Counted from the first letter of the stretch, positions 7,543-15,100 are shown. The stretch is 15,236 nucleotides of DNA from Puniceicoccales bacterium (GCA_031281895.1 JAITET010000012.1:1-15236); one strand, 5' to 3'. The notes: generated by a model not told the origin, from the sequence alone. Translations and numbers: made by a program.

Positions 7543-8511
7543 GTGTTTTCAGCAGCAAAAGATTTGTTAATGGCAGAAAGTCATGCCATAGAACATGCTT
7601 CCAAAGTTTTGGGTGAAAGTTTTGGCAAAGCGATTGAAATTTTATTAAATCATAGGGGGAAAACCGTTATTTGCGGAATGGGAAAATCGGGACACATCGC
7701 CAAAAAGATAGCTGCCACCTTTACAAGTATCGGACAACCTTCCATATTTCTACATCCCGCCGAAGGAGCCCATGGAGATTTGGGAGTTTACTCTCCCGGC
7801 GATCCCACACTCTTACTGTCAAAAAGTGGTACTACGGATGAAATACTCTGCCTGATTCCGGTTTTAAAAAAAATTGAATCCAAGATAATTTCTATCGTGG
7901 GAAATTCTAATTCCCCCATTGCCAAATCATCCGACGTCGTGATTGATATTTCCTTTGCCAAGGAAGCGGACCCCCTACAAATGGTTCCCACGACCAGTGC
8001 CATCGTCAGTTTGGCCATCGGAGATGCCATCGCAGTCGAATTAATGTCCCGCCGGTCCTTTTCCAAGCAAGATTTTGCAACCTTTCATCCCGCAGGACAA
8101 CTTGGAAGAAACCTTCTCCTAAAAGTAAAGGATGTCATGTCTCCCCTATCGTCCTGTGCCGTCATAAAATCCAGTAGCACCTTGCGTGAAATCGTAATTG
8201 CCATGACGGAGTTTCCATTGGGAGCAGCTTTAGTAATAGACCGAGATGATATTTTATCGGGTCTGGTAACAGAAGGTGATATTCGCCGTTCTTTGAAGGA
8301 AGATGAATCTTTTCAAAGGATTAGGGCAGAAGACATAATGACATCATCTCCTAAACATATAAATGCTGATAGCTATGTCGGGGAAGCACTACAGATCATG
8401 GAGAGTGGTCCGTCACAAATATCCGTTCTTCCCGTAATGGCAACTGACACCACTGCCGGAAAGTCTAGGGTAATGGGTCTACTACGCCTCCACGACACCT
8501 ATAAACATTAA
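7543..8511 (+). CDS. kdsD: D-arabinose 5-phosphate isomerase (KpsF/GutQ family, SIS plus CBS pair)
   Basis: A 322-residue enzyme that interconverts ribulose 5-phosphate and arabinose 5-phosphate, the first step towards Kdo for lipopolysaccharide. Residues about 30-185 are a SIS sugar-isomerase domain with GMGKSGHI (45-52), HPAEGAHGDLG (71-81, with His77 the likely counterpart of the catalytic His88 of E. coli KdsD), SKSGTTDE (93-100) and FHPAGQLGR (181-189, His182). Two CBS domains follow (about 197-255 and 263-319), including GLVTEGDIRR and the start DIMTSSPKHI. Length equals that of E. coli KdsD (328). The GTG at 7543 is chosen because the only nearby upstream ATG (7530) reaches a stop after three codons. 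The ATG at codon 10 is possible but would trim the first helix. It is a single gene, divergent from the efflux operon and converging on priA. KdsD, GutQ and KpsF cannot be told apart from sequence, but no sugar-transport or capsule genes are next to it. Confidence 0.9.
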   Translation: MFSAAKDLLMAESHAIEHASKVLGESFGKAIEILLNHRGKTVICGMGKSGHIAKKIAATFTSIGQPSIFLHPAEGAHGDLGVYSPGDPTLLLSKSGTTDEILCLIPVLKKIESKIISIVGNSNSPIAKSSDVVIDISFAKEADPLQMVPTTSAIVSLAIGDAIAVELMSRRSFSKQDFATFHPAGQLGRNLLLKVKDVMSPLSSCAVIKSSSTLREIVIAMTEFPLGAALVIDRDDILSGLVTEGDIRRSLKEDESFQRIRAEDIMTSSPKHINADSYVGEALQIMESGPSQISVLPVMATDTTAGKSRVMGLLRLHDTYKH

Positions 8512-8521
8512 ATCTTATGTT

Positions 8522-10753
8522 CTACATCATGTCAACGGGGTCCACATCGATGGTCCAAGTAGCATCCCTTGTGCTTTTGAAAACTTCCATGCTTTCGTGG
8601 ATTTTTTCTAAAACTGTGGCTACGTTTTTTGAGAAACACATGAGAGAAAAACGGACGCGGTCCTTCACTTTGTACATTACAGCTGGGGCCGGCCCTCGAA
8701 GTTCAAATAGGCCTTGGGATCGTTTTCGCAAATCATCGCAAATCTTTTTTGCTAAAAATTCCGTCTTCACTTCATTTCTTCCAGAAAAAATTAGCCGAAT
8801 AATGTGGGAAAATGGTGGATAGGAAAATTCACTGCGGGACATTAGTTCATTCTTCAAAAAGGATTCAACGTCGTTTTGGACGGCTAACTTGATCAGATCC
8901 GAAGATGGAAAATTGGTCTGTATGACAACGATTCCAGGCTTATTTCCACGACCTGCCCGTCCCGACACTTGAATGATCGACTGAAAAACTCTCTCATTCG
9001 TTCGAAAATCGGGAAAATTCATGGCATTATCCACGTTGATAATACCTACAAGTGACACATTCGGGAAATCTAATCCCTTGGATATCATTTGCGTACCAAC
9101 CAAAATATTAACTTCCCCATCCCTAAAACGGTTCAAAATTTTGTAAAAACTATCCTTTGTCGTCGTGGTATCGGAATCAAGGCGTTCAACTTTGGCCAAC
9201 GGGAACAGTGTACAAATAACGCCCATAAGCTTTTGCGTTCCCACACCGCTTTGCAAAATGTCATATCCTCCACATTTAGGACATTTGGCTGGCAAGCTTT
9301 CGATATAATTGCACATGTGGCACCGCAATACATTTTGCTCCCTATGGTATGTCAAAGAAGTGCTACAATGTGGGCAGGTGGCAACGTAGTCACAATTTTT
9401 GCAAAACACCACCGACGAATACCCCCGTCTGTTGAGAAATAAAATGACCTGTTCGTGTTTTTCCAAACGATCTTCAACCAATTCCCGTAGCCGTGATGAA
9501 ATAATATTCGGTTTTCCCATGGAATATTCATGGCGCATGTCGACCACTTCAATCCTAGGCAGTGCACTACCATCGATCCTATTTCTTAACGTATTCAGCC
9601 TATACTTCTTCAATGACGCATTGAATAAGGATTCGATGGATGGCGTTGCGGACCCTAGGATACATACGGCGTTGCATAATTTGGCACGGTAGACTGCAAC
9701 GTCACGGGCATGGTAACGGGGAGTTTCTGCCTGTTTGTATGTCGTTTCATGTTCTTCATCGACGATGATTACCCTGGTATTTTTTAGGGGAGCAAATATT
9801 GCTGAACGTGCCCCAATAACAATTTTTGCTTCACCGTTGGCCATTGCCAACCAGGCATCACGGCGTTCTCCTTCAGATAGCCCACTATGCCAAACCACAA
9901 CTTGAATAGCTGGCAGATTTACAGCACACCTGATTCGACGGACCGTTTGCGGTGTTAGGGTGAGTTCTGGGACTAAATAAATTGCATCCCCTCCCGATTT
10001 TAGGACATTTTCCATGGCATGCAAATAAACTTCCGTCTTTCCAGAACCCGTAACACCATGTATCAAATGCGTGCAAAATTCCCCTTTGGCTAGGCTCTGG
10101 TCGATATCGGTAACGACATTTTGCTGTTCAGTCGTCAAAACTATATTTTTTCTATTGTTTTCATTTTCTCCTAATGTTTGACTGGCATAGACGATGCGAT
10201 TGGCCCGTTCAAAAGTCTCCCCGACGATCCCCTTGTCGACCAAAGAATTGATGGCAGAGGTTGAAAAATTTTTTAGTGCTGATTTTTCAAACGCACCGTT
10301 GGATTTTAGTAAAAACTCATATAATGCGTATTGCTTTGGTGAACGGCGCCCTAGCACTTCACAATCTTCTTTGGATAAAATTTTTATCAGGGAAAGTTTT
10401 GTCACAAATTTGAATCCAGTATTTTTTCTTATGGCCAGAGGGATAATGGTTTCCAGTAGGGATTTATATGATGCTGCGTAGTATTTGCGCATCCAAAATA
10501 TCAATTTTATCATGTCCGCACCGAACAAGGGGAAGTCACATTCAATGTTTAGAATTTCCTTTACCTGAAACGATGATTTATCTGGCTCCGCTTGGAAAGT
10601 ATGAAGGATAATACCCAATGTCTTTGTTCGTCCAAATGGCACCCTAACGAGCATACCATCGGTCAAAGTGTTCTCCAATTCCCGAGGAATTGCATACAAC
10701 AATGGACCATCGAACATTCCAAACGTTAGAATCTCTGCACAAAGACGCCCCAT
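8522..10753 (-). CDS. priA: Primosomal protein N', replication restart DNA helicase
   Basis: A 743-residue superfamily-2 helicase that recognises abandoned replication forks and reloads the replisome. An N-terminal 3'-end-binding domain (AEILTFGMFDGPLLYAIP, with LVRVPFGRTKTLGIIL) is followed by a winged-helix region to about 200. The helicase core has Walker A GVTGSGKTEVY (233-243), DEEH (332-335), a motif III-like GSATPS (367-372), and GTQMISKGLDFPNV with the downstream QVSGRAGRG. Eight zinc-binding cysteines are present (451, 454, 460, 463, 478, 481, 491, 494), so both Zn sites are intact. Length matches the family (about 730). It starts 4 bp after the phosphate transporter gene and ends 10 bp from the oppositely oriented kdsD with no visible terminator between them. 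Its link with phosphate transport is probably only co-transcription. Confidence 0.96.
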   Translation of the reverse strand: MGRLCAEILTFGMFDGPLLYAIPRELENTLTDGMLVRVPFGRTKTLGIILHTFQAEPDKSSFQVKEILNIECDFPLFGADMIKLIFWMRKYYAASYKSLLETIIPLAIRKNTGFKFVTKLSLIKILSKEDCEVLGRRSPKQYALYEFLLKSNGAFEKSALKNFSTSAINSLVDKGIVGETFERANRIVYASQTLGENENNRKNIVLTTEQQNVVTDIDQSLAKGEFCTHLIHGVTGSGKTEVYLHAMENVLKSGGDAIYLVPELTLTPQTVRRIRCAVNLPAIQVVVWHSGLSEGERRDAWLAMANGEAKIVIGARSAIFAPLKNTRVIIVDEEHETTYKQAETPRYHARDVAVYRAKLCNAVCILGSATPSIESLFNASLKKYRLNTLRNRIDGSALPRIEVVDMRHEYSMGKPNIISSRLRELVEDRLEKHEQVILFLNRRGYSSVVFCKNCDYVATCPHCSTSLTYHREQNVLRCHMCNYIESLPAKCPKCGGYDILQSGVGTQKLMGVICTLFPLAKVERLDSDTTTTKDSFYKILNRFRDGEVNILVGTQMISKGLDFPNVSLVGIINVDNAMNFPDFRTNERVFQSIIQVSGRAGRGNKPGIVVIQTNFPSSDLIKLAVQNDVESFLKNELMSRSEFSYPPFSHIIRLIFSGRNEVKTEFLAKKICDDLRKRSQGLFELRGPAPAVMYKVKDRVRFSLMCFSKNVATVLEKIHESMEVFKSTRDATWTIDVDPVDMM

Positions 10754-10757
10754 AATT

Positions 10758-12005
10758 TCAGACCAGCGGTAATATGGCCCTAAGGATAGAATATGTTAAA
10801 ATTGTGAAAAGGGCGGATACCGGTACGGTTATAAGCCATGTGACAAATATTGTAAAAAGCAGCCGCAGATTCAGCCCTTTGATACCTTTTTCTAATCCAA
10901 CTCCAATGACAGCACCGGTTGCAGCATGGGTGGAACTAACCGGCATTCCGAAAACGGATGCTAGGATAATCGTCGTGGCGGTCGAAAAATCGACGCTAAA
11001 ACCTTTGGAATTCGATAGCAATGTGATGCTATGTCCCATCGTATCAATGACCTTATGGCCAAGGGATAAAACCCCCATTGACATTCCAAGTCCCCCAACT
11101 GCAAGCATCCAAATGGGGATAGAATAGTTGGCGAATGAATCCGGCAGCATGCCAAGCTTTGTAACAAAATATATGGCGATAACCGGAGTGACACTGTTGG
11201 CAACATCATTCGACCCAACGGCAAACCCTATCAAACACGAAGTGCCTGCTTGAAAACGCCTAAAAACATGTTCAACGCCAAATTCCCTATCTTTGAATTT
11301 TATGACTAACCTATGTGTTACGATTCTAAATGTTACGTATAGTGCTGGGAAAATCAGTAACAATATCTCCCATGCCCTGCACGGATGCATGATACAATTT
11401 TTCCAAACCTTACCTCCTTGTACTATGGCAACGATGAGCGCGATAACAATTACACTGGCATAGATGGGAATCCAGTTGCATGCCCGCTGCATAACCTTGG
11501 AGTTTTCTCCCCGATAAATTGTCAGTTTTATTAATTTTATGGTGGCTAGCGAACATGCTGCCGCTAAAAAAGGCGTAAATATCCACGATAGGGTCAATGT
11601 GCCGAGCAATTTCCACTTGACAGCTCCAATACCTCCCAAAGTGGTGGCAATGCCTATCATTCCCCCGACGATGGAATGGGTTGAGCTTACCGGCAATCCG
11701 GTACGGGTGGAAATGAAAATAAAACTACCCGTAGCAACCATGCATGCCAACATCCCTGCGATGTAGGCATTTTTATCATGAAAACAGCTAATGTTTACAA
11801 CTCCATCGATTAGCGTTTTTGAAACATTAGACCCTAACACTACCGCTCCCAGAAAATTTAAGATGGCAGCGATTAGAAGTGCATGTCTGATCTTTAGAGC
11901 CTTGGACCCTACGGCTGAAGCAAACGCATTTGCGACATCATTTGCTCCATTATTAAATGCAACAAAAATTGCCCCAATTGCAGCCAAAATCAATATAAAC
12001 ATCAT
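10758..12005 (-). CDS. pit: Low-affinity inorganic phosphate transporter, PiT family
   Basis: A 415-residue polytopic inner-membrane protein that imports phosphate, in bacteria usually as a metal-phosphate complex with protons. Both halves of the inverted PiT repeat are present. NNGANDVAN (18-26) and GSNDVANS (264-271) are the family signature. GLPVSSTHS (103-111) and GMPVSSTHA (353-361) are the paired re-entrant motifs. Around ten hydrophobic segments are evident, with a cytoplasmic-looking charged stretch at about 160-175 and 235-250. Two adjacent ATG codons (12005 and 12002) could start it. It heads a two-gene unit with priA, 4 bp apart. Upstream is a 182-bp divergent region with an inverted repeat at 12061-12085; I see no convincing Pho box. 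Confidence 0.95.
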   Translation of the reverse strand: MMFILILAAIGAIFVAFNNGANDVANAFASAVGSKALKIRHALLIAAILNFLGAVVLGSNVSKTLIDGVVNISCFHDKNAYIAGMLACMVATGSFIFISTRTGLPVSSTHSIVGGMIGIATTLGGIGAVKWKLLGTLTLSWIFTPFLAAACSLATIKLIKLTIYRGENSKVMQRACNWIPIYASVIVIALIVAIVQGGKVWKNCIMHPCRAWEILLLIFPALYVTFRIVTHRLVIKFKDREFGVEHVFRRFQAGTSCLIGFAVGSNDVANSVTPVIAIYFVTKLGMLPDSFANYSIPIWMLAVGGLGMSMGVLSLGHKVIDTMGHSITLLSNSKGFSVDFSTATTIILASVFGMPVSSTHAATGAVIGVGLEKGIKGLNLRLLFTIFVTWLITVPVSALFTILTYSILRAILPLV

Positions 12006-12060
12006 ACTGAATATGTTCCCAACAATTTGTCTTTATTCATATCGAAGGTGAAAGTAATCA

Positions 12061-12085
12061 TTGTCACTTTTGTCCAAAAGACAAC
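12061..12085. repeat. Inverted repeat upstream of the phosphate transporter
   Basis: CTTTTG (12067-12072) and CAAAAG (12075-12080) are perfect inverted arms around TC. They are flanked by TTGTC (12061-12065) and GACAA (12080-12084), so nearly 12 bp per side is symmetrical once a 2-nt offset is allowed. It lies 56-80 bp before the pit ATG, a place for an operator. With a central gap of only 2 nt it suits a dimeric DNA-binding protein better than an RNA hairpin. Function inferred. Confidence 0.4.
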
Positions 12086-12142
12086 TTTTTATTGCAGTAA
12101 TAGATGTTTCGCAATCAAATACATCCCCTAATTCTCTTGGAA

Positions 12143-12171
12143 TTTACATTGACTGCGTAGTTTCACATATA
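12143..12171 (+). promoter_or_regulatory. Possible promoter for the 181-residue gene
   Basis: TTTACA (12143-12148, 5 of 6) is followed after 17 bp by CATATA (12166-12171, 3 of 6). An overlapping alternative -35, TTGACT (12149-12154), has poorer spacing to any -10. It would start transcription about 10 nt before the TTG start or 45-50 nt before the alternative ATG at 12227. Confidence 0.3.
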
Positions 12172-12187
12172 TCAGAGTAAAAAAATA

Positions 12188-12733
12188 TTGTCTTTTGTGT
12201 TCCAGTTGCTAGAGTTTTTTCCCATTATGGTAGGGGAGAGGGGTATCGTTCACTCCGTGGGAGAAATATCTTCACGAGTATTGGAACGTCTGTGGGAAGA
12301 TGAACAATTTAGCATTGAAGCAAACAATCTTATACTGGATTGTTTAAAATCCTTACCAAAAATATCCACGGACGGTAGAGATATTGTAGTACGTCCTCTT
12401 TCTCTAGAAACACAGTTGCCAAAAGGTTTATCCAAGGCATTCGACAAGGAGTTTACGAATCGTTCCACAAAAAGAAATAAAATGATGGATATCAAATTTT
12501 CTGTTTTTAAAAAATCTTTTCGCACGTTGCAAAAGGAATCCATTGATGCGTTCGAAAAAGAATTTGACGAACGTTTGGCCCTAACAATAGGTAGGGAAAA
12601 AACCATGCGCCTAAAACGTGACAAAAAGCAGCATCAATTGGTATTTTTTCGATGGATATTTTCCCTGTGTACCGTAGCCAGCTTGCCCTACGTGGGTGAT
12701 GATTCGGACAAAAGTGCCGGTCTGTTATTTTAA
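12188..12733 (+). CDS. Unrecognised 181-residue protein with C-terminal hydrophobic segment
   Basis: I do not recognise this family. The open frame starts at a TTG (12188); an in-frame ATG at codon 14 (12227) is an equally likely start and would drop a hydrophobic stretch (SFVFQLLEFFPI). Neither has a clear Shine-Dalgarno. Residues 20-60 look helical (EISSRVLERLWEDEQFSIEA). Residues 80-150 are strongly charged and helical, with two related heptads, KAFDKEF (83-89) and DAFEKEF (120-126). A basic patch RLKRDKKQ (141-148) precedes a hydrophobic segment at 151-168 (LVFFRWIFSLCTVASLPY), then an acidic tail. That pattern suggests a tail-anchored or membrane-associated protein. The opposite strand also has an open frame here (12250-12624), so coding status rests on length and protein-like composition. 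It lies between the divergent pit region and ddl, 114 bp before ddl. Confidence 0.55.
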   Translation: MSFVFQLLEFFPIMVGERGIVHSVGEISSRVLERLWEDEQFSIEANNLILDCLKSLPKISTDGRDIVVRPLSLETQLPKGLSKAFDKEFTNRSTKRNKMMDIKFSVFKKSFRTLQKESIDAFEKEFDERLALTIGREKTMRLKRDKKQHQLVFFRWIFSLCTVASLPYVGDDSDKSAGLLF

Positions 12734-12847
12734 CAAACCGCATCATTTCTCCACAAAATACGGGAAGTGAAAATTATTGTCCCCATGCAAATGGAAATCA
12801 GAGGCAGAGATGAAACTTGCAGAAATAAGTCGACATGCGAGCGATAA

Positions 12848-13828
12848 ATGATAAGAATAGGAAAGATGATTAATAAAAAATACGCCCGAGAGGTAATAAT
12901 TTTAACCGGCGGATATTCATCATCGGAAAAAGAAATATCGCTGCTGTCTAGCGAGACGGTATACCAGGTGTGCCGAAGTATCCTACCCACAACAAAAATT
13001 GTCCTTACAAGGGACAACCTGCCAGAGGAAGCAATTCAAAAGGATGCCATAATTTTCCCTGTTGCCCATGGGGAATTTGTGGAAGACGGTGGTTTGCAAG
13101 CCGCCATGGAAGCAGAAGACTTGACCTTCATCGGAAGTGGTTCGAAGGCCTGTGCACTATGCATGAACAAATCCCTTACAAAGCAAATCGTTTCAGAAGA
13201 AGGAATTCCCGTGATCGATGGCATAAAATTTGTTCCAACAAATGCTCCTTCGACCCATTCGATTATCAGTACGCTCGGACGTAATTTATTCGTAAAACCA
13301 AATGCTAAGGGTAGTAGCATAGACACCCATATCATCTCATCGGAGATGGAATTGGGATTGATCATTCACAGATTAAACGAAGACATGGAGTATATCATTG
13401 AACACAGGATAGATGGGATAGACCTAACAGTGGCCATGCTTGATGGCAAGGCACTTGAAATTGTGGAAGTTTTGCCGAAATATGGTTTTTTGGACTATAG
13501 GAATAAATATACGCCGGGGTATTCCAGTAAAATATGCCCCGCGAGAATTCCCGAAGATACTAAAAATACGGTGAAACGATATGGCGAAATAGCGTTTAAA
13601 TGTTGTGGATGCAGGGATTGGGCCAGGGTTGATTTTTTATTACAGAAAAATACCGGAAAGGTCTTTTTTTTGGAAATCAATACAATCCCCGGGATGACAC
13701 AAACCAGTTTCTATCCAATGAGTGCAAACGCTGCCGGCCTAGATCTACCCACACTTACCTCTATATTGATAAATTTAGCCGCAGACAGAAAAAGAGCGAA
13801 AATTAATTCCATGGATGATCCAGATTAA
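12848..13828 (+). CDS. ddl: D-alanine--D-alanine ligase
   Basis: A 326-residue ATP-grasp enzyme that joins two D-alanines for peptidoglycan precursors. The N-terminal domain has GGYSSSEKEISLLS (21-34) with the glutamate that holds the first D-Ala, and AHGEFVEDGGLQ (73-84), a variant of the usual HGxxGEDG. The ATP-grasp part has FVKPNAKGSS (148-157), the hinge and omega loop EVLPKYGFLDYRNKYTPG (207-224), CRDWARVDF (255-263) and EINTIPGMTQTSFYP (276-290), which supplies metal ligands Glu276 and Asn278. It is a little longer than E. coli DdlB (306) because of a short polar tail. It is a standalone Ddl, unlike the MurC-Ddl fusion of Chlamydia. The ATG at 12848 directly follows an in-frame TAA (12845-12847). 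The ATG at codon 7 (12866), preceded by AGGAAAG, is a good alternative start. A terminator follows the stop. Confidence 0.94.
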   Translation: MIRIGKMINKKYAREVIILTGGYSSSEKEISLLSSETVYQVCRSILPTTKIVLTRDNLPEEAIQKDAIIFPVAHGEFVEDGGLQAAMEAEDLTFIGSGSKACALCMNKSLTKQIVSEEGIPVIDGIKFVPTNAPSTHSIISTLGRNLFVKPNAKGSSIDTHIISSEMELGLIIHRLNEDMEYIIEHRIDGIDLTVAMLDGKALEIVEVLPKYGFLDYRNKYTPGYSSKICPARIPEDTKNTVKRYGEIAFKCCGCRDWARVDFLLQKNTGKVFFLEINTIPGMTQTSFYPMSANAAGLDLPTLTSILINLAADRKRAKINSMDDPD

Positions 13829-13833
13829 TTATT

Positions 13834-13868
13834 TCTGTGATTTTCAATGCCAATTGCAGAGTTTTTTT
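13834..13868 (+). terminator. Intrinsic terminator of ddl
   Basis: TCTGTGATT (13834-13842) pairs with AATTGCAGA (13852-13860) over 9 bp with two G-T pairs and a 9-nt loop. A run of seven T (13862-13868) follows after one G. It begins 5 nt after the ddl stop. This is the clearest intrinsic terminator in the window and separates ddl from the right-hand genes. Confidence 0.75.
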
Positions 13869-14136
13869 GCCAAAACGAATGTGTATAGTCCCATATTCGG
13901 TATTGGGAGTGCGGTAATAATAACGGCAATGTCCGTACCGCGATGTCTGGGACAGGGAACGTGGGGAATGGGAACAGCGACATGGAAATAAGCGATTGGA
14001 CCACGGAGTTTCGTGGCAATGCAACCATGACGGCCGCTGGGTTATAGAGATCTACTTGCTCTCCAAGGTCTGCCGTGTAAAACAGCTAAAACAAATACTT
14101 GACCTGACCACGTTAATCCGTTAAAATGTTAGTGTT
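13869..14136 (+). other. Hairpin-rich intergenic region without a convincing gene
   Basis: These 268 bp between the ddl terminator and the translocator-like gene hold several inverted repeats. GCGGT (13911-13915) with ACCGC (13937-13941) encloses ACGG (13923-13926) with CCGT (13933-13936), giving a 9-bp stem with a 7-nt bulge. ATTG-GA-CCACG (13995-14005) pairs with CGTGGCAAT (14012-14020), 9 bp with a 2-nt bulge. ACGGC (14030-14034) pairs with GCCGT (14072-14076). A 34-codon open frame (13943-14047) has a Gly/Asn-rich start (MSGTGNVGNGNSDMEIS) but no Shine-Dalgarno. It may be a small peptide, the relic of a longer gene, or chance. I see no match to tmRNA, RNase P, SRP or 6S RNA. A structured untranslated leader of the next gene or a small RNA is possible. 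Confidence 0.4.
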
Positions 14137-15006
14137 GTGGGTATAGGAATTCCAAGTCCAAGTGGAGATCCAGGGTCGCAACCTGATCTTAACGATCCTG
14201 GCGTGGGTGGTCCTTCAGGGGAAGGGGGCGAAATGGGCAACACCCTAGTAAAAGTTGCCCCTGAGGTTGTCGTTCCACCCATTAATCCGTTTAATAGTAT
14301 AATTGTGTTTACTCCTGGGGATAAAGTAGACACAAGTAATGCAGTTGGCAATTTGCAATCTGGAGAGTTGAACAGAATTTCGGATTTATTGGATGGGAGC
14401 AATAAATATGTTCAAAAATGTTCCCTAAATGACATAATGTTTCTTGTAATGTTGATTTTGATAAAGTCAACATCTGAACAACGGGAATCGCGGTTCGAAA
14501 GCATGTCAGACAAAAAAGTTGTGAGTGCCAAGGCAGCAACTGCGGTCTATGAATTAAAAATGGCGGAAGCGAAAGCCACCTACGAGAAGGAAAAAGCAGC
14601 GGCTGAATTGAAGAAAACGATGGCGATAGTAGGCATGTGCTGTGCTTGCCTATCAATTGTGGCTTCGGCGGCGACTGTTGTTTCTATGGTTTCTGTTTCT
14701 ATAAGTTCATTAGCTAGATCAATTTCGACGATCGCAAATGTTGTTTCTAGTATTGCGAACGCTGCCGCTACCATAGCACAAGGGGTTATTGGGCTTCAGC
14801 TTGCAGAACAAGGAAAAGATGTTGCATTCATAAGAGCTGAGGTGGTTCAAATGCAAACGTTTTTTGAAAATACTATGAAACAAGTTAGAAGCATGCAGGA
14901 AGCCTATAGTTCATCCCAGCGTAGCATTACTTCGAGCTTACAGTCCATGCAGGAGATTTTGGAAAAACAGCAAAATACCCGCCTCAGCGTTGCAAGAAAT
15001 ATTTGA
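14137..15006 (+). CDS. Putative type III secretion translocator-like membrane protein
   Basis: A 289-residue protein with no close match that I recall but a telling layout. Residues 2-33 are Gly/Pro/Ser-rich and disordered (for example SPSGDPGSQPDL). Residues 76-165 are helical, with LNDIMFLVMLILIKSTSEQ then a charged Ala/Lys/Glu coiled coil (YELKMAEAKATYEKEKAAAE). Residues 162-190 are a strong membrane segment (MAIVGMCCACLSIVASAAT onward), and 196-222 a weaker Ala/Ser/Ile-rich second one. Residues 223-285 are an amphipathic Gln/Ser/Met-rich coiled coil. This order matches pore-forming translocators of the SctE/SctB type (YopB/YopD, SipB/SipC, EspD/EspB, chlamydial Cop proteins). An in-frame TAA at 14122 forces a start at the GTG (14137) or later. 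The ATG at codon 33 (14233), preceded by GAAGGGGG, has a better ribosome site and would remove the Gly/Pro-rich part. No other type III gene is visible, so the assignment is architectural. A phage or toxin pore protein is an alternative. Confidence 0.5.
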   Translation: MGIGIPSPSGDPGSQPDLNDPGVGGPSGEGGEMGNTLVKVAPEVVVPPINPFNSIIVFTPGDKVDTSNAVGNLQSGELNRISDLLDGSNKYVQKCSLNDIMFLVMLILIKSTSEQRESRFESMSDKKVVSAKAATAVYELKMAEAKATYEKEKAAAELKKTMAIVGMCCACLSIVASAATVVSMVSVSISSLARSISTIANVVSSIANAAATIAQGVIGLQLAEQGKDVAFIRAEVVQMQTFFENTMKQVRSMQEAYSSSQRSITSSLQSMQEILEKQQNTRLSVARNI

Positions 15007-15029
15007 TTAGTTTTCCTGTGAAGCTAATC
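15005..15029 (+). terminator. Stop-codon-overlapping hairpin after the translocator-like gene
   Basis: GATTAGTTTT (15005-15014) pairs with GAAGCTAATC (15020-15029) over 10 bp, including two G-T pairs, with loop CCTGT. The stem begins inside the TGA stop (15004-15006). No T-run follows, so it is not a classic intrinsic terminator. It may end or stabilise the message, or slow the ribosome at the stop. Confidence 0.45.
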
Positions 15030-15100
15030 TGACCTGCTGAATTATCACATGGCTTTAACGTTCTTATAACTATTGCATAGGTATACGCGAAACTCAAAAC

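Noticed and set aside
12061..12090. Intrinsic terminator from the CTTTTG/CAAAAG arms followed by five T
   Set aside because: The perfect arms leave only a 2-nt loop, the stem is AT-rich, and no plus-strand gene lies upstream to terminate.
12006..12187. Pho box controlling the phosphate transporter
   Set aside because: TGACAA and TTGTC fragments occur, but not as two 7-bp direct repeats at 11-bp spacing.
12250..12624. 124-residue open frame on the minus strand
   Set aside because: It overlaps the longer plus-strand frame. Its Ser/Arg/Phe-rich product looks like an antisense shadow. It is not excluded completely because the plus-strand gene is itself unrecognised.
13803..14028. Two minus-strand open frames of 73 and 67 codons after ddl
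   Set aside because: They overlap each other, the ddl end and its terminator, have no ribosome sites, and their composition is not protein-like.
13869..14136. A known structured RNA (tmRNA, RNase P, SRP or 6S)
   Set aside because: None of the hallmark conserved segments of these RNAs could be found, and no tRNA-like T-loop is present.
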